Of a DNA stretch of 64,000 bases, positions 57,188-64,000 are shown in pieces; within the stretch, counting starts at the first letter, position 1; each line of letters opens with the position of its first letter. Below the pieces are notes generated by a model, which had not been told where the DNA came from, searched no databases, and was given only the letters and a program-made list of their open reading frames with translations. Location of the stretch: positions 310,001 to 374,000 of the forward strand of contig NZ_JYLN01000003.1 of NCBI RefSeq assembly GCF_001439735.1, read 5' to 3'. This DNA is from Pseudomonas paralactis (GTDB lineage Bacteria > Pseudomonadota > Gammaproteobacteria > Pseudomonadales > Pseudomonadaceae). Made by a program: the position numbers and the translations under genes.

Positions 57188-59098
57188 ATGATCCGACTTC
57201 AAAGCCTAACATTACAGCGTGGCCCGCAACGTCTTCTCGAAGACGCCGAGCTGACCCTGCACGCCGGTCACAAAGCCGGCCTGATCGGTGCCAATGGCGC
57301 CGGCAAATCCACGTTGTTCGCCTTGCTGCTCGGTGAGCTGACCCCGGATTCCGGGGACTGCCTGCTGCCGGCCGACTGGCGCATCGCCCATATGCGCCAG
57401 GAGATCGACACCCTGGACCGCATCGCGATCGACTACGTGCTCGATGGCGACCTGCGCCTGCGCCAGGTGCAACACGACCTCGCCGAAGCCGAAAAAGCCC
57501 AGGACGGTGCCGCTCAGGCCCGCCTGCACGCCGAGCTGGACAGCGCCGACGGCTACACTGCCGACGCCCGTGCCCGCAAAATGCTCGCTGGCCTGGGCTT
57601 TACCAACGAACAGATGGACCGCCCGGTCGCCGACTTCTCCGGCGGCTGGCGTATGCGCCTGAACCTGGCCCAGGCACTGATGTGCCCCTCGGACCTGTTG
57701 CTGCTCGACGAACCGACCAACCACCTGGACCTCGATGCGATCCTGTGGCTGGAAGACTTCCTCAAGAGTTACCAGGGCACCTTGCTGCTGATTTCCCACG
57801 ACCGGGATTTCCTCGACGCTGTGGTCGACAACATCGCCCACGTCGAACAGAAGAAAATCACCCTCTACCGTGGCGGCTATACCGCGTTCGAACGCGCTCG
57901 CGCCGAACGCCTCGCCCAACAGCAGCAGGCGTTTGAAAAGCAACAAGCGCAACGTGCGCACATGGAAAGCTACATCGCCCGCTTCAAGGCCCAGGCCACC
58001 AAGGCCCGTCAGGCTCAGAGCCGTATCAAGGCGCTGGAGCGCATGGAAGAACTGTCGGCGGCCCACGTTGATTCGCCGTTCGACTTTGTATTCCGTGAGT
58101 CGGTGAAGATCTCAAGCCCCCTGCTCGATCTATCGGACGCCCGCTTGGGTTACGGCGACAAGACCATCCTGGAGAAGGTCAAGCTACAGCTCACGCCCGG
58201 CGCGCGCATCGGTTTGCTTGGGCCCAACGGTGCAGGCAAGTCGACGCTGATCAAAAACCTTTCGGGCGAACTTGAGCCTTTGGCCGGTCGCCTGACCCGT
58301 GGTGAAAACACGGTGGTGGGCTACTTCGCCCAGCATCAACTGGATTCGCTCGACGCCAAGGCCAGCCCGCTGTTGCACCTGCAACGCCTGGCACCTACCG
58401 AGCGCGAGCAAACGCTGCGCGACTTCCTCGGCGGTTTCGACTTCCGTGGCGCGCGTATTGACGAGCCGGTGCTGAACTTCTCCGGGGGTGAAAAAGCCCG
58501 CCTGGCCCTGGCCCTGATCGCGTGGGACCGGCCGAACCTGTTGCTGCTCGATGAGCCGACCAACCACCTGGACCTGGAAATGCGCCTGGCACTGACCATG
58601 GCCCTGCAGGAGTTCAGCGGTGCGGTACTGGTGGTGTCTCACGATCGCCACTTGCTCAAGAGCACTACCGACAACTTCCTGCTGGTGGCCGACGGCAAGG
58701 TCGAAGAGTTCGACGGCGACCTCGACGATTACGCACGCTGGCTGACCGATTACCGCCTGCGCAATGCGCCGGCCAGCAACACCCCGGTCAACCCGGACAA
58801 AACCGACAAGAAGGCCCAGCGCCAGGCCGCCGCCGCGCTGCGCCAGCAGTTGGCACCGCACAAGCGCGAAGCCGACAAGCTGGAGGCGGAACTGGGCAAG
58901 GTGCATGAGCGCCTGGCCAAGATCGAAACCAGCCTGGGCGACAGCGCCGTGTACGAGGCGGCGCGCAAGGACGAGCTGCGTGACCTGCTGGCCGAACAGG
59001 CCAGGCTCAAGGTGCGCGAAGGGCAGTTGGAGGAAGCCTGGATGGAGGCTCTGGAACTGCTCGAAACCCTGCAAGCGGAGCTGGAGGCGCTGTCCTGA
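57188..59098 (+). CDS. ABC-F family ATPase (YheS-like)
   Basis: A 636-residue soluble protein with two ABC domains and no membrane part. Walker A motifs GANGAGKS (34-41) and GPNGAGKS (about 344-351), signatures FSGGWRMRLNLAQAL and FSGGEKARLALAL, and two LLLDEPTNHLDL segments are all present, plus a C-terminal coiled coil (about 540-636). ABC-F proteins act on the ribosome; YheS is one of the E. coli four and has no defined role. The 1-base overlap with the next gene (TGATG) gives coupling. Confidence 0.95.
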   Translation: MIRLQSLTLQRGPQRLLEDAELTLHAGHKAGLIGANGAGKSTLFALLLGELTPDSGDCLLPADWRIAHMRQEIDTLDRIAIDYVLDGDLRLRQVQHDLAEAEKAQDGAAQARLHAELDSADGYTADARARKMLAGLGFTNEQMDRPVADFSGGWRMRLNLAQALMCPSDLLLLDEPTNHLDLDAILWLEDFLKSYQGTLLLISHDRDFLDAVVDNIAHVEQKKITLYRGGYTAFERARAERLAQQQQAFEKQQAQRAHMESYIARFKAQATKARQAQSRIKALERMEELSAAHVDSPFDFVFRESVKISSPLLDLSDARLGYGDKTILEKVKLQLTPGARIGLLGPNGAGKSTLIKNLSGELEPLAGRLTRGENTVVGYFAQHQLDSLDAKASPLLHLQRLAPTEREQTLRDFLGGFDFRGARIDEPVLNFSGGEKARLALALIAWDRPNLLLLDEPTNHLDLEMRLALTMALQEFSGAVLVVSHDRHLLKSTTDNFLLVADGKVEEFDGDLDDYARWLTDYRLRNAPASNTPVNPDKTDKKAQRQAAAALRQQLAPHKREADKLEAELGKVHERLAKIETSLGDSAVYEAARKDELRDLLAEQARLKVREGQLEEAWMEALELLETLQAELEALS

Positions 59099-59664
59099 TG
59101 GAAGCGTTGCAACTGCCGGTACCGGCGCAATGGGTCGAACCTGTATGGATCGGCGTGCAAATCCTGCTGATTCTGCTGGCCGGCTACCTGGCCCAGCGCT
59201 TTGTCGCCAAGGGCCTGACGCGCCTGGGTGAGCGTTACCCGTTCCCGCCGCAGTTGCTGATGCCCCTGCGCGGCGGCTTGCGCTGGCTGATCATGGGCAG
59301 TGCGCTGATCTTTGTACTGGGCCGCCTGGGTGTGTCTGCCACGGTGCTGTGGACGGCGCTGTCAGGGTTTGTCGCGGTAGCGGCGGTGGCGTTTTTTGCC
59401 ATGTGGTCGGTGCTGTCCAACCTGCTGTGTGCAATCCTGATCTTCACCGTCGGGCCGTTTCGCCTTGGGGATATTGTTGAGTTGGTGGACACCGTCGATA
59501 AACCTGGCGTGAAGGGCCGGGTCGTGGCGATCAACCTGCTTTACACCACCTTGATCGAAGTGGAAGAAGCCGGTACCAGCAGTGCGATGGTGCAGGTGCC
59601 GAACAGTATGTTCTTCCAGCGCTCCGTACGCCGTTGGCCCGGGCCCGGTACCAACATCCTGTAG
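59098..59664 (+). CDS. Small MscS-like mechanosensitive channel family protein
   Basis: A 188-residue inner-membrane protein: three TM helices (about 18-36, 58-76, 86-112) and a short MscS beta-domain (about 112-180, VGPFRLGDIVELVDTVDKPG). MscS of E. coli has 286 residues; this one lacks most of the C-terminal cytoplasmic vestibule. The stop codon, TAG at 59662-59664, is the TAG of the REPIN that begins there, so the last residues may have been set by the insertion. Coupled to the ABC-F gene by a 1-base overlap. Confidence 0.85.
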   Translation: MEALQLPVPAQWVEPVWIGVQILLILLAGYLAQRFVAKGLTRLGERYPFPPQLLMPLRGGLRWLIMGSALIFVLGRLGVSATVLWTALSGFVAVAAVAFFAMWSVLSNLLCAILIFTVGPFRLGDIVELVDTVDKPGVKGRVVAINLLYTTLIEVEEAGTSSAMVQVPNSMFFQRSVRRWPGPGTNIL

Positions 59665-59760
59665 GAGCGAGCTTGCTCGCGAAGAACCTGAGAGCGCCGC
59701 GTTCATCCAGTTTGCCCGCGTTATCGTTGACGATCTTCGCGAGCAAGCTCGCTCCTACAG
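59660..59760. repeat. REPIN, type A (101 bp), overlapping the MscS-like stop codon
   Basis: Arms TGTAGGAGCGAGCTTGCTCG and inverse, interior with the same GCCGCGTT and ATCGTTGACG words as the other type-A copies. Its first five bases overlap the end of the MscS-like gene. Confidence 0.9.
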
Positions 59761-59832
59761 AAATTGATAGCCAGCCTTCGGTCGCTGGAGTTAGCTTAAG
59801 GCACAATCGCTGACTCCCTTCTGAGGTGCGCA

Positions 59833-60465
59833 ATGGCTCTCGACACATGGCTGGCCTTTTTCCTGGCCAGTTGGATCATCTCCCTTTCCCCTGGCGCCGG
59901 TGCCATCGCTTCGATGTCCAGCGGCCTGCAATACGGTTTTGTGCGTGGCTACTGGAACGCCATTGGCCTGCAACTGGGCCTGGCGATGCAAATTGCGGTG
60001 GTAGCGGGTGGCCTGGGTGCCATTTTGGCGGCGTCGTCGACCGCGTTCTATGCGATCAAATGGTTTGGCGTGACCTACCTCGTGTACCTGGCCATCAAGC
60101 AATGGCGTGCCCTGCCCATGGACATGACCGATGACGCCGCCGTGCGCCCGATCGGCAAGCCGATGGCGATGATGTTTCGCGGCTTTTTGGTCAACGCCAG
60201 CAACCCCAAGGCCCTGGTGTTCATGCTGGCCGTGTTGCCGCAGTTCGTGAACCCGCAGGCGCCGCTGTTGATTCAGTACCTGATCCTTGGTGCGACCATG
60301 ATCAGCGTCGATATGATCGTGATGGCGGGCTATACGGGGTTGGCCTCTAAAGTTCTGCGGCTGCTGCGTACGCCCAAGCAGCAGAAACGTGTGAACCGCA
60401 CCTTCGCCGGCTTGTTTGTCGGTGCCGCCGGTTTCCTCGCAAGCTTGCACCGCGCCACGGCATAA
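59833..60465 (+). CDS. LysE/RhtB family amino-acid exporter
   Basis: A 210-residue inner-membrane protein with six predicted TM helices. The N-terminal SLSPGAGAIASMSSGLQYGF (about 18-37) and the GFLVNASNPKALVFMLAVLP segment (about 117-136) are the LysE/RhtB signature. It probably exports an amino acid or related amine to prevent toxic build-up. Single gene after the REPIN; substrate unknown. Confidence 0.9.
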   Translation: MALDTWLAFFLASWIISLSPGAGAIASMSSGLQYGFVRGYWNAIGLQLGLAMQIAVVAGGLGAILAASSTAFYAIKWFGVTYLVYLAIKQWRALPMDMTDDAAVRPIGKPMAMMFRGFLVNASNPKALVFMLAVLPQFVNPQAPLLIQYLILGATMISVDMIVMAGYTGLASKVLRLLRTPKQQKRVNRTFAGLFVGAAGFLASLHRATA

Positions 60466-60485
60466 CTGAACAAGCCGGATCAAAC

Positions 60486-60513
60486 TGTGGGAGGGGGCAA
60501 GCCACCTCCCACA
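60486..60513. repeat. Single REP-like hairpin
   Basis: TGTGGGAGG (60486-60494) pairs with CCTCCCACA (60505-60513) around GGGCAAGCCA. It resembles another P. fluorescens REP subtype and lies between the LysE gene and the FTR1 gene. Confidence 0.65.
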
Positions 60514-60605
60514 TTGGTTTTGCGGTGATATGAAATAACACCTTGAGTCGAATCCATTAAAGCTCAACAATAGTGTTACTTCGTATTTCCACTTGAGATT
60601 CATTC

Positions 60606-62501
60606 ATGACTGCCCCTTTCCGCTTTCTTGCGTGGCTGCTGTTGCCGGCGCTGATGTCGTGCAGCTTCAATCTCTTGGCCGCGACCGCCGAAGGCGCGCC
60701 TCAGGCCCTGCATTTGCTGGACTATATCGGCGCCGACTACCCGCCGACGGTAGAGGCAGGCAAGGTGGTGGACGACTCGGAATACCGCGAGCAAGTGGAG
60801 TTTCTCGGGGTGCTGCAGGGTTTGGTGGCTGATCTGCCCGACAAACCCGAGCGCGCTGAATTAATAAAAGGCGTTGATGAGTTGCTGGCGGCGGTCACCG
60901 CCCATCAGGACGGCGCAAGCGTGGCCCGCCAGGCTCGTCAGTTGGGCGCCAAACTGGCCGTGGCGTATGAAGTCAGCCAGGCCCCGGCCATCACGCCGGA
61001 CCCGACACGCGGTGCGCCGCTCTACGCCCAGCATTGTTCGGTGTGCCACGGTACTGCCGGTGCCGGTGATGGCCCGGCGGGCATGGGCATGACGCCGCCG
61101 CCTGCGAACCTGCGTGATGCCACGCGTCTGGATCGCTTGAGCCTGTATGCGATCTACAACACCCTCGGGCTGGGTGTCGAAGGCACTGATATGCCGTCTT
61201 TTGCCGACCAGTTGGACGACCGCCAGCGCTGGGATCTGGCGACCTATATCGCCGGTTTCACTGCCGAGCCGGCTGCCGCCAAAAGCGAGCAGGCGTTCAA
61301 CCTCGCCGACCTGGCGCGACAGACTCCCAATGAAGTGCTCGCCGCCAGCGGCCCTGACGCTGCGGCGACCTTCCGCGCTCAGCGTGCCCAGCCGCCGCAA
61401 GTCCAGCGTGGCCCCGCGCAGTTGCTCGACTACACGGCTGCCACGCTGGACAAGAGCCTGGCGGCCTTCCGCAACGGCGACCACGAGCAGGCCTATGATT
61501 TGTCGGTCGCTGCCTACCTGGAAGGCTTCGAGCTGGTGGAAAGCTCGTTGGATAACGTCGATGCCAATGTGCGCAAAGACACCGAGAAGGCCCTGATGGC
61601 CTATCGGCAATCGCTGCAGGACGGATTGCCTGTCGAGCAGGTGCAGCAGCGCCTTGACGTGGCCAAAGGCAAACTCACCGAGTCTGCCGGGTTGCTGGGC
61701 GGCGATGGCCTGAGCTGGTCGTTGAGCTATATCTCCGGCTTGCTGATTTTGCTGCGTGAAGGGCTGGAAGCGATTCTGGTGCTGGCAGCGATCCTCGCCT
61801 TTCTGCGTAACACCGGCCAGCAATCGGCGGTGCGCAGCGTCAACGTCGGCTGGGGCCTGGCGCTGTTGGCAGGTTTGGGTACCTGGGCCTTGGCGGCCTA
61901 TGTCATTGACGTCAGCGGTGCCCAGCGTGAATTGCTTGAAGGCTGCACAGCATTGTTCGCCAGTGTGATGGTGCTGTGGCTTGGGGTATGGATGCACGAC
62001 CGGCGCCACGCGGCGGCCTGGCAGGACTACATCAAGAGCAGCCTGGTGGGCGGCGGTGGGCGTTTCGGTTTTGCCGTGCTGGCGTTCTTCTCGGTGTACC
62101 GCGAGCTGTTCGAAGTGATCCTGTTCTACGAAACCCTGTGGTTGCAGGCCGGCCCTGCAGGGCACAATGCGGTGCTGGCCGGTGGTGCCACGGCGCTGGT
62201 GCTGCTGGTGGGCCTGGCCTGGGTGATCCTGCGCGGTTCGGCGAAGTTGCCGTTGGCGCTATTCTTCAGCATCAACGCCGCGTTGCTGTGCGCGCTGTCG
62301 GTGGTGTTTGCCGGGCACGGTGTCAAGGCTTTGCAGGAGGCGGGCATCTTCGGCACGCGGCCGGTGGCGTTCTTTGAGTTCGACTGGCTGGGCATCCACG
62401 CCGATGCCTATTCGTTGAGCGCACAGGCCGTGGCGATCCTGGCGATTGTGGTGCTGTATGGCCGTAGCCGGCTGACCGAGAAGCGCCGGGTGGCGGCGTA
62501 G
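60606..62501 (+). CDS. Cytochrome c-FTR1 fusion iron permease
   Basis: A 631-residue protein joining a periplasmic cytochrome c and an FTR1/EfeU-type iron permease. A signal peptide (about 1-26) precedes a helical domain and a heme motif CSVCH (Cys144, Cys147, His148), then a linker; from about residue 375 a membrane domain has the two RExxE iron-binding motifs, REGLE (384-388) and RELFE (499-503), within about seven TM helices. The heme would oxidise or reduce iron close to the permease. No efeO/efeB genes are adjacent. yaiI follows by one base. Confidence 0.92.
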   Translation: MTAPFRFLAWLLLPALMSCSFNLLAATAEGAPQALHLLDYIGADYPPTVEAGKVVDDSEYREQVEFLGVLQGLVADLPDKPERAELIKGVDELLAAVTAHQDGASVARQARQLGAKLAVAYEVSQAPAITPDPTRGAPLYAQHCSVCHGTAGAGDGPAGMGMTPPPANLRDATRLDRLSLYAIYNTLGLGVEGTDMPSFADQLDDRQRWDLATYIAGFTAEPAAAKSEQAFNLADLARQTPNEVLAASGPDAAATFRAQRAQPPQVQRGPAQLLDYTAATLDKSLAAFRNGDHEQAYDLSVAAYLEGFELVESSLDNVDANVRKDTEKALMAYRQSLQDGLPVEQVQQRLDVAKGKLTESAGLLGGDGLSWSLSYISGLLILLREGLEAILVLAAILAFLRNTGQQSAVRSVNVGWGLALLAGLGTWALAAYVIDVSGAQRELLEGCTALFASVMVLWLGVWMHDRRHAAAWQDYIKSSLVGGGGRFGFAVLAFFSVYRELFEVILFYETLWLQAGPAGHNAVLAGGATALVLLVGLAWVILRGSAKLPLALFFSINAALLCALSVVFAGHGVKALQEAGIFGTRPVAFFEFDWLGIHADAYSLSAQAVAILAIVVLYGRSRLTEKRRVAA

Positions 62502-62502
62502 T

Positions 62503-62958
62503 ATGCGCGTGTGGATCGACGCCGACGCCTGCCCTCGGGCGGCCAAGGACCAAGTGGTGAAGTTCGCTCTCAAGCGCCAGTTCGAGGTGGTGCTGGTGGC
62601 CGGGCAGAGCCAGATCAAGCCGAGCTTTTCCTGTGTGAAGCTGATCGTGGTGCCCAGCGGCCCCGACGCGGCCGATGACTACCTGGTTGAGCACGCGGTG
62701 CCCGGCGAATTGGTGATTTGCAGCGACGTGCCCTTGGCCGATCGGCTGGTGAAGAAGGGCGTCACGGCCCTTGATCCGCGAGGCAAGGAGTTCAGCCCGG
62801 CGAACATGAGTGAGCGGTTAGCGGTGCGTAACCTGTTTACTGACCTGCGCGAGCAAGGCCAGATGGGCGGCGGACCACCGCCCCACAGCGAAAAGGACAA
62901 GCAGGCGTTTGCCAATGCATTGGACCGAATCCTTACCCGCTTGATGAAGCCGATGTAG
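62503..62958 (+). CDS. YaiI/YqxD family protein (UPF0178, DUF188)
   Basis: A 151-residue cytosolic protein of the DUF188 family with the signature WIDADACPRAAKDQV at its start and DPRGKEFSPANM (about 92-103), a PIN-like fold suspected to be a nuclease. Function unproven. It starts one base after the FTR1 stop, so it is co-transcribed. Its stop, TAG at 62956-62958, lies inside the left arm of the following REPIN. Confidence 0.92.
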   Translation: MRVWIDADACPRAAKDQVVKFALKRQFEVVLVAGQSQIKPSFSCVKLIVVPSGPDAADDYLVEHAVPGELVICSDVPLADRLVKKGVTALDPRGKEFSPANMSERLAVRNLFTDLREQGQMGGGPPPHSEKDKQAFANALDRILTRLMKPM

Positions 62959-63054
62959 GAGCGAGCTTGCTCGCGAAAAACGTCAACGATAACGCGGGCA
63001 CTCTGGATGAACGCGGCGCCCTCAGGTTCTTCGCGAGCAAGCTCGCTCCTACAG
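62954..63054. repeat. REPIN, type A (101 bp), overlapping the yaiI stop codon
   Basis: Same arms as the other type-A copies, but the interior is inverted (CGTCAACGATAACG on the left, GCCCTCAGGTTC on the right). The first five bases overlap the end of the YaiI-family gene and include its TAG stop. Confidence 0.9.
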
Positions 63055-63064
63055 AAAGAGGGCG

Positions 63065-63730
63065 TCAGTCGTTCTCGTGGGTCAGCTCAAGCACCCGATC
63101 CACCAGCTTGTTGATCCCTGACGCCACTTCACTGATGTTCTTGCCGAGCATATACGCCGGCGTACTGACCAGCTTGCGCGCCTTGTCTTCGACGATATCT
63201 TCCACCGTGCATTCGTGGTGTGTGGCGCCCATCTTGTCCAGGGCGGCCGCTGTGTCGGCATCGTTACCGATGGTGCAGGTTACGCCAGGGCCGTAGATCT
63301 TCGCGGCCAGGGCCGGCGAGATGCAGATCAAGCCCACCGGCTTGCCTGCTTCGGCAAACGCTTCAGCCAGCTCCAACACCTGCGGGTTGACGCTGCAACC
63401 GGCGCCTTCCACGGCAAAGTTCGACAGATTCTTCGCCGCGCCAAACCCGCCCGGCACGATCAGGGCGTCGAAGTCCGCGGCGTTGGCTTGGGCAATATCC
63501 TTTACTGCGCCTCGGGCGATACGCGCAGACTCCACCAGCACATTGCGCGACTCGGGCATTTCTTCGCCCGTGAGATGGTTGATCACATGCAATTGCGCAA
63601 TATCGGGGGCAAAGCATTCCACTTGAGCGCCGCGCTGATCCAGGCGCAGCAGGGTGATCACGCTCTCGTGGATCTCTGCGCCGTCATATACGCCACAGCC
63701 GGAAAGGATCACTGCAATTTTTTTGCTCAT
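63065..63730 (-). CDS. elbB: Isoprenoid biosynthesis glyoxalase ElbB
   Basis: A 221-residue DJ-1/PfpI-superfamily protein. The N-terminal GCGVYDGAEIHE motif (11-22) and the nucleophile Cys136 in VGLICISPA identify ElbB, which has glyoxalase-type activity in E. coli and was linked to isoprenoid synthesis. ATG at 63730 is eight bases after AGGAG; the ATG two codons upstream is too close to the site. Convergent with the YaiI-family gene and divergent from the next gene. Confidence 0.93.
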   Translation of the reverse strand: MSKKIAVILSGCGVYDGAEIHESVITLLRLDQRGAQVECFAPDIAQLHVINHLTGEEMPESRNVLVESARIARGAVKDIAQANAADFDALIVPGGFGAAKNLSNFAVEGAGCSVNPQVLELAEAFAEAGKPVGLICISPALAAKIYGPGVTCTIGNDADTAAALDKMGATHHECTVEDIVEDKARKLVSTPAYMLGKNISEVASGINKLVDRVLELTHEND

Positions 63731-63845
63731 GGGCATTTCTCCTGATTCATGGCGTTAAATGTCTACTAATTTGTAACCTGTTGCCAATGGGATCTCACGC
63801 CGCTGCACCTAATCTTGATGTAACAAAAATAGACCGGACTAGCCC

Positions 63846-64000
63846 ATGGACTTTGTGCCTTACGCAGTACCGTTTTTTATTGCCCTGATCGTCGTGGAGC
63901 TGCTGGCCGACCGTTGGCGCGGCGCACGCAACTATCGGGTCGCGGATGCCATCAACAGCCTCAGCACCGGCGTGCTGTCCACCACGACCGGTTTGCTGAC
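63846..64000 (+). CDS. Sterol desaturase/fatty acid hydroxylase family protein, N-terminal part
   Basis: The first 51 residues of a gene cut by the window end. ATG at 63846 opens MDFVPYAVPFFIALIVVELL, a membrane helix, then a short basic stretch and AINSLSTGVLSTTTGLL, a combination typical of bacterial sterol-desaturase-family proteins (the three His boxes would lie further right). Divergent from elbB across 115 bp. The identification is based only on this N-terminus. Confidence 0.6.
   Translation, partial: MDFVPYAVPFFIALIVVELLADRWRGARNYRVADAINSLSTGVLSTTTGLL

Noticed and set aside
60514..60605. Fur box upstream of the FTR1 permease gene
   Set aside because: I found no 19-bp sequence close to the GATAATGATAATCATTATC consensus in the gap.

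Overview
The window is a piece of a Pseudomonas chromosome, most likely from the P. fluorescens group. The proteins are Pseudomonas-like throughout (AlgR, AlgQ, AlgP, SutA, LppL, DadA/DadX, KauB). The gene order follows, with gaps, the stretch I remember in P. aeruginosa PAO1 from dut (PA5321) down to the genes beyond algP (PA5253). The intergenic spaces carry many REP/REPIN palindromes typical of P. fluorescens. There are no rRNA or tRNA genes, no prophage, no insertion sequence and no CRISPR array. This is core genome, nearly fully coding on both strands.

Layout. 1-5.4 kb: a small orphan ORF, dut and coaBC, then radC, a peptide-type solute-binding protein and the ribosomal pair rpmB-rpmG. 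5.4-18.4 kb: amine and D-amino-acid catabolism (cupin protein, kauB aldehyde dehydrogenase, MFS transporter, PLD-family lipoprotein, MocR regulator with a divergent DUF1127 gene, FAD amine oxidoreductase, YkgJ protein, dadR-dadA-ridA-dadX, PauR-like regulator). 18.5-32.5 kb: cytochrome c5, a CoA-transferase-like protein, xpt, rep, a GGDEF/EAL protein, a MATE exporter, a LysR regulator, a chemoreceptor, comM and ubiK. 32.6-35.7 kb: glnK-amtB behind a convincing sigma-54/NtrC promoter, a YjbQ protein and sutA. 35.9-40.5 kb: the leftward lppL-lysA-dapF-DUF484-xerC-HAD operon. 40.7-47.7 kb: cyaY, a DUF1289 protein, rnk with an attenuator leader, cyaA, two small proteins, a GST and argH. 48.2-56.7 kb: the algR-hemCD-hemX-hemY-dsbB-algQ-FKBP-algP cluster. 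56.7-64 kb: a TIGR02444 protein, an ABC-F ATPase, a short MscS-like protein, a LysE exporter, a cytochrome c-FTR1 permease, a YaiI protein, elbB, and the start of a sterol-desaturase-family gene cut by the window end.

How the genes fit together. The kauB/dad/pauR-like block funnels polyamines, GABA precursors and alanine into central metabolism. glnK-amtB senses and imports ammonium. The lysA operon joins diaminopimelate/lysine synthesis to XerC dimer resolution. The alg/hem block links envelope-stress regulation (AlgR, AlgQ, AlgP) with heme synthesis.

I do not see a clearly undescribed multi-gene system. The points most worth a second look are: two genes whose stop codons are supplied by the end of a REPIN; five REPINs of exactly 101 bp, two of them differing at one base and flanking one gene; REPINs placed mostly between convergent genes; algR without an adjacent algZ/fimS but with a palindrome in the 500-bp gap; a candidate Anr box before hemC; a repeated 7-mer between the MocR and DUF1127 genes; and an internal terminator inside the dad operon. 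Comparisons to P. aeruginosa are from memory, not from a search.
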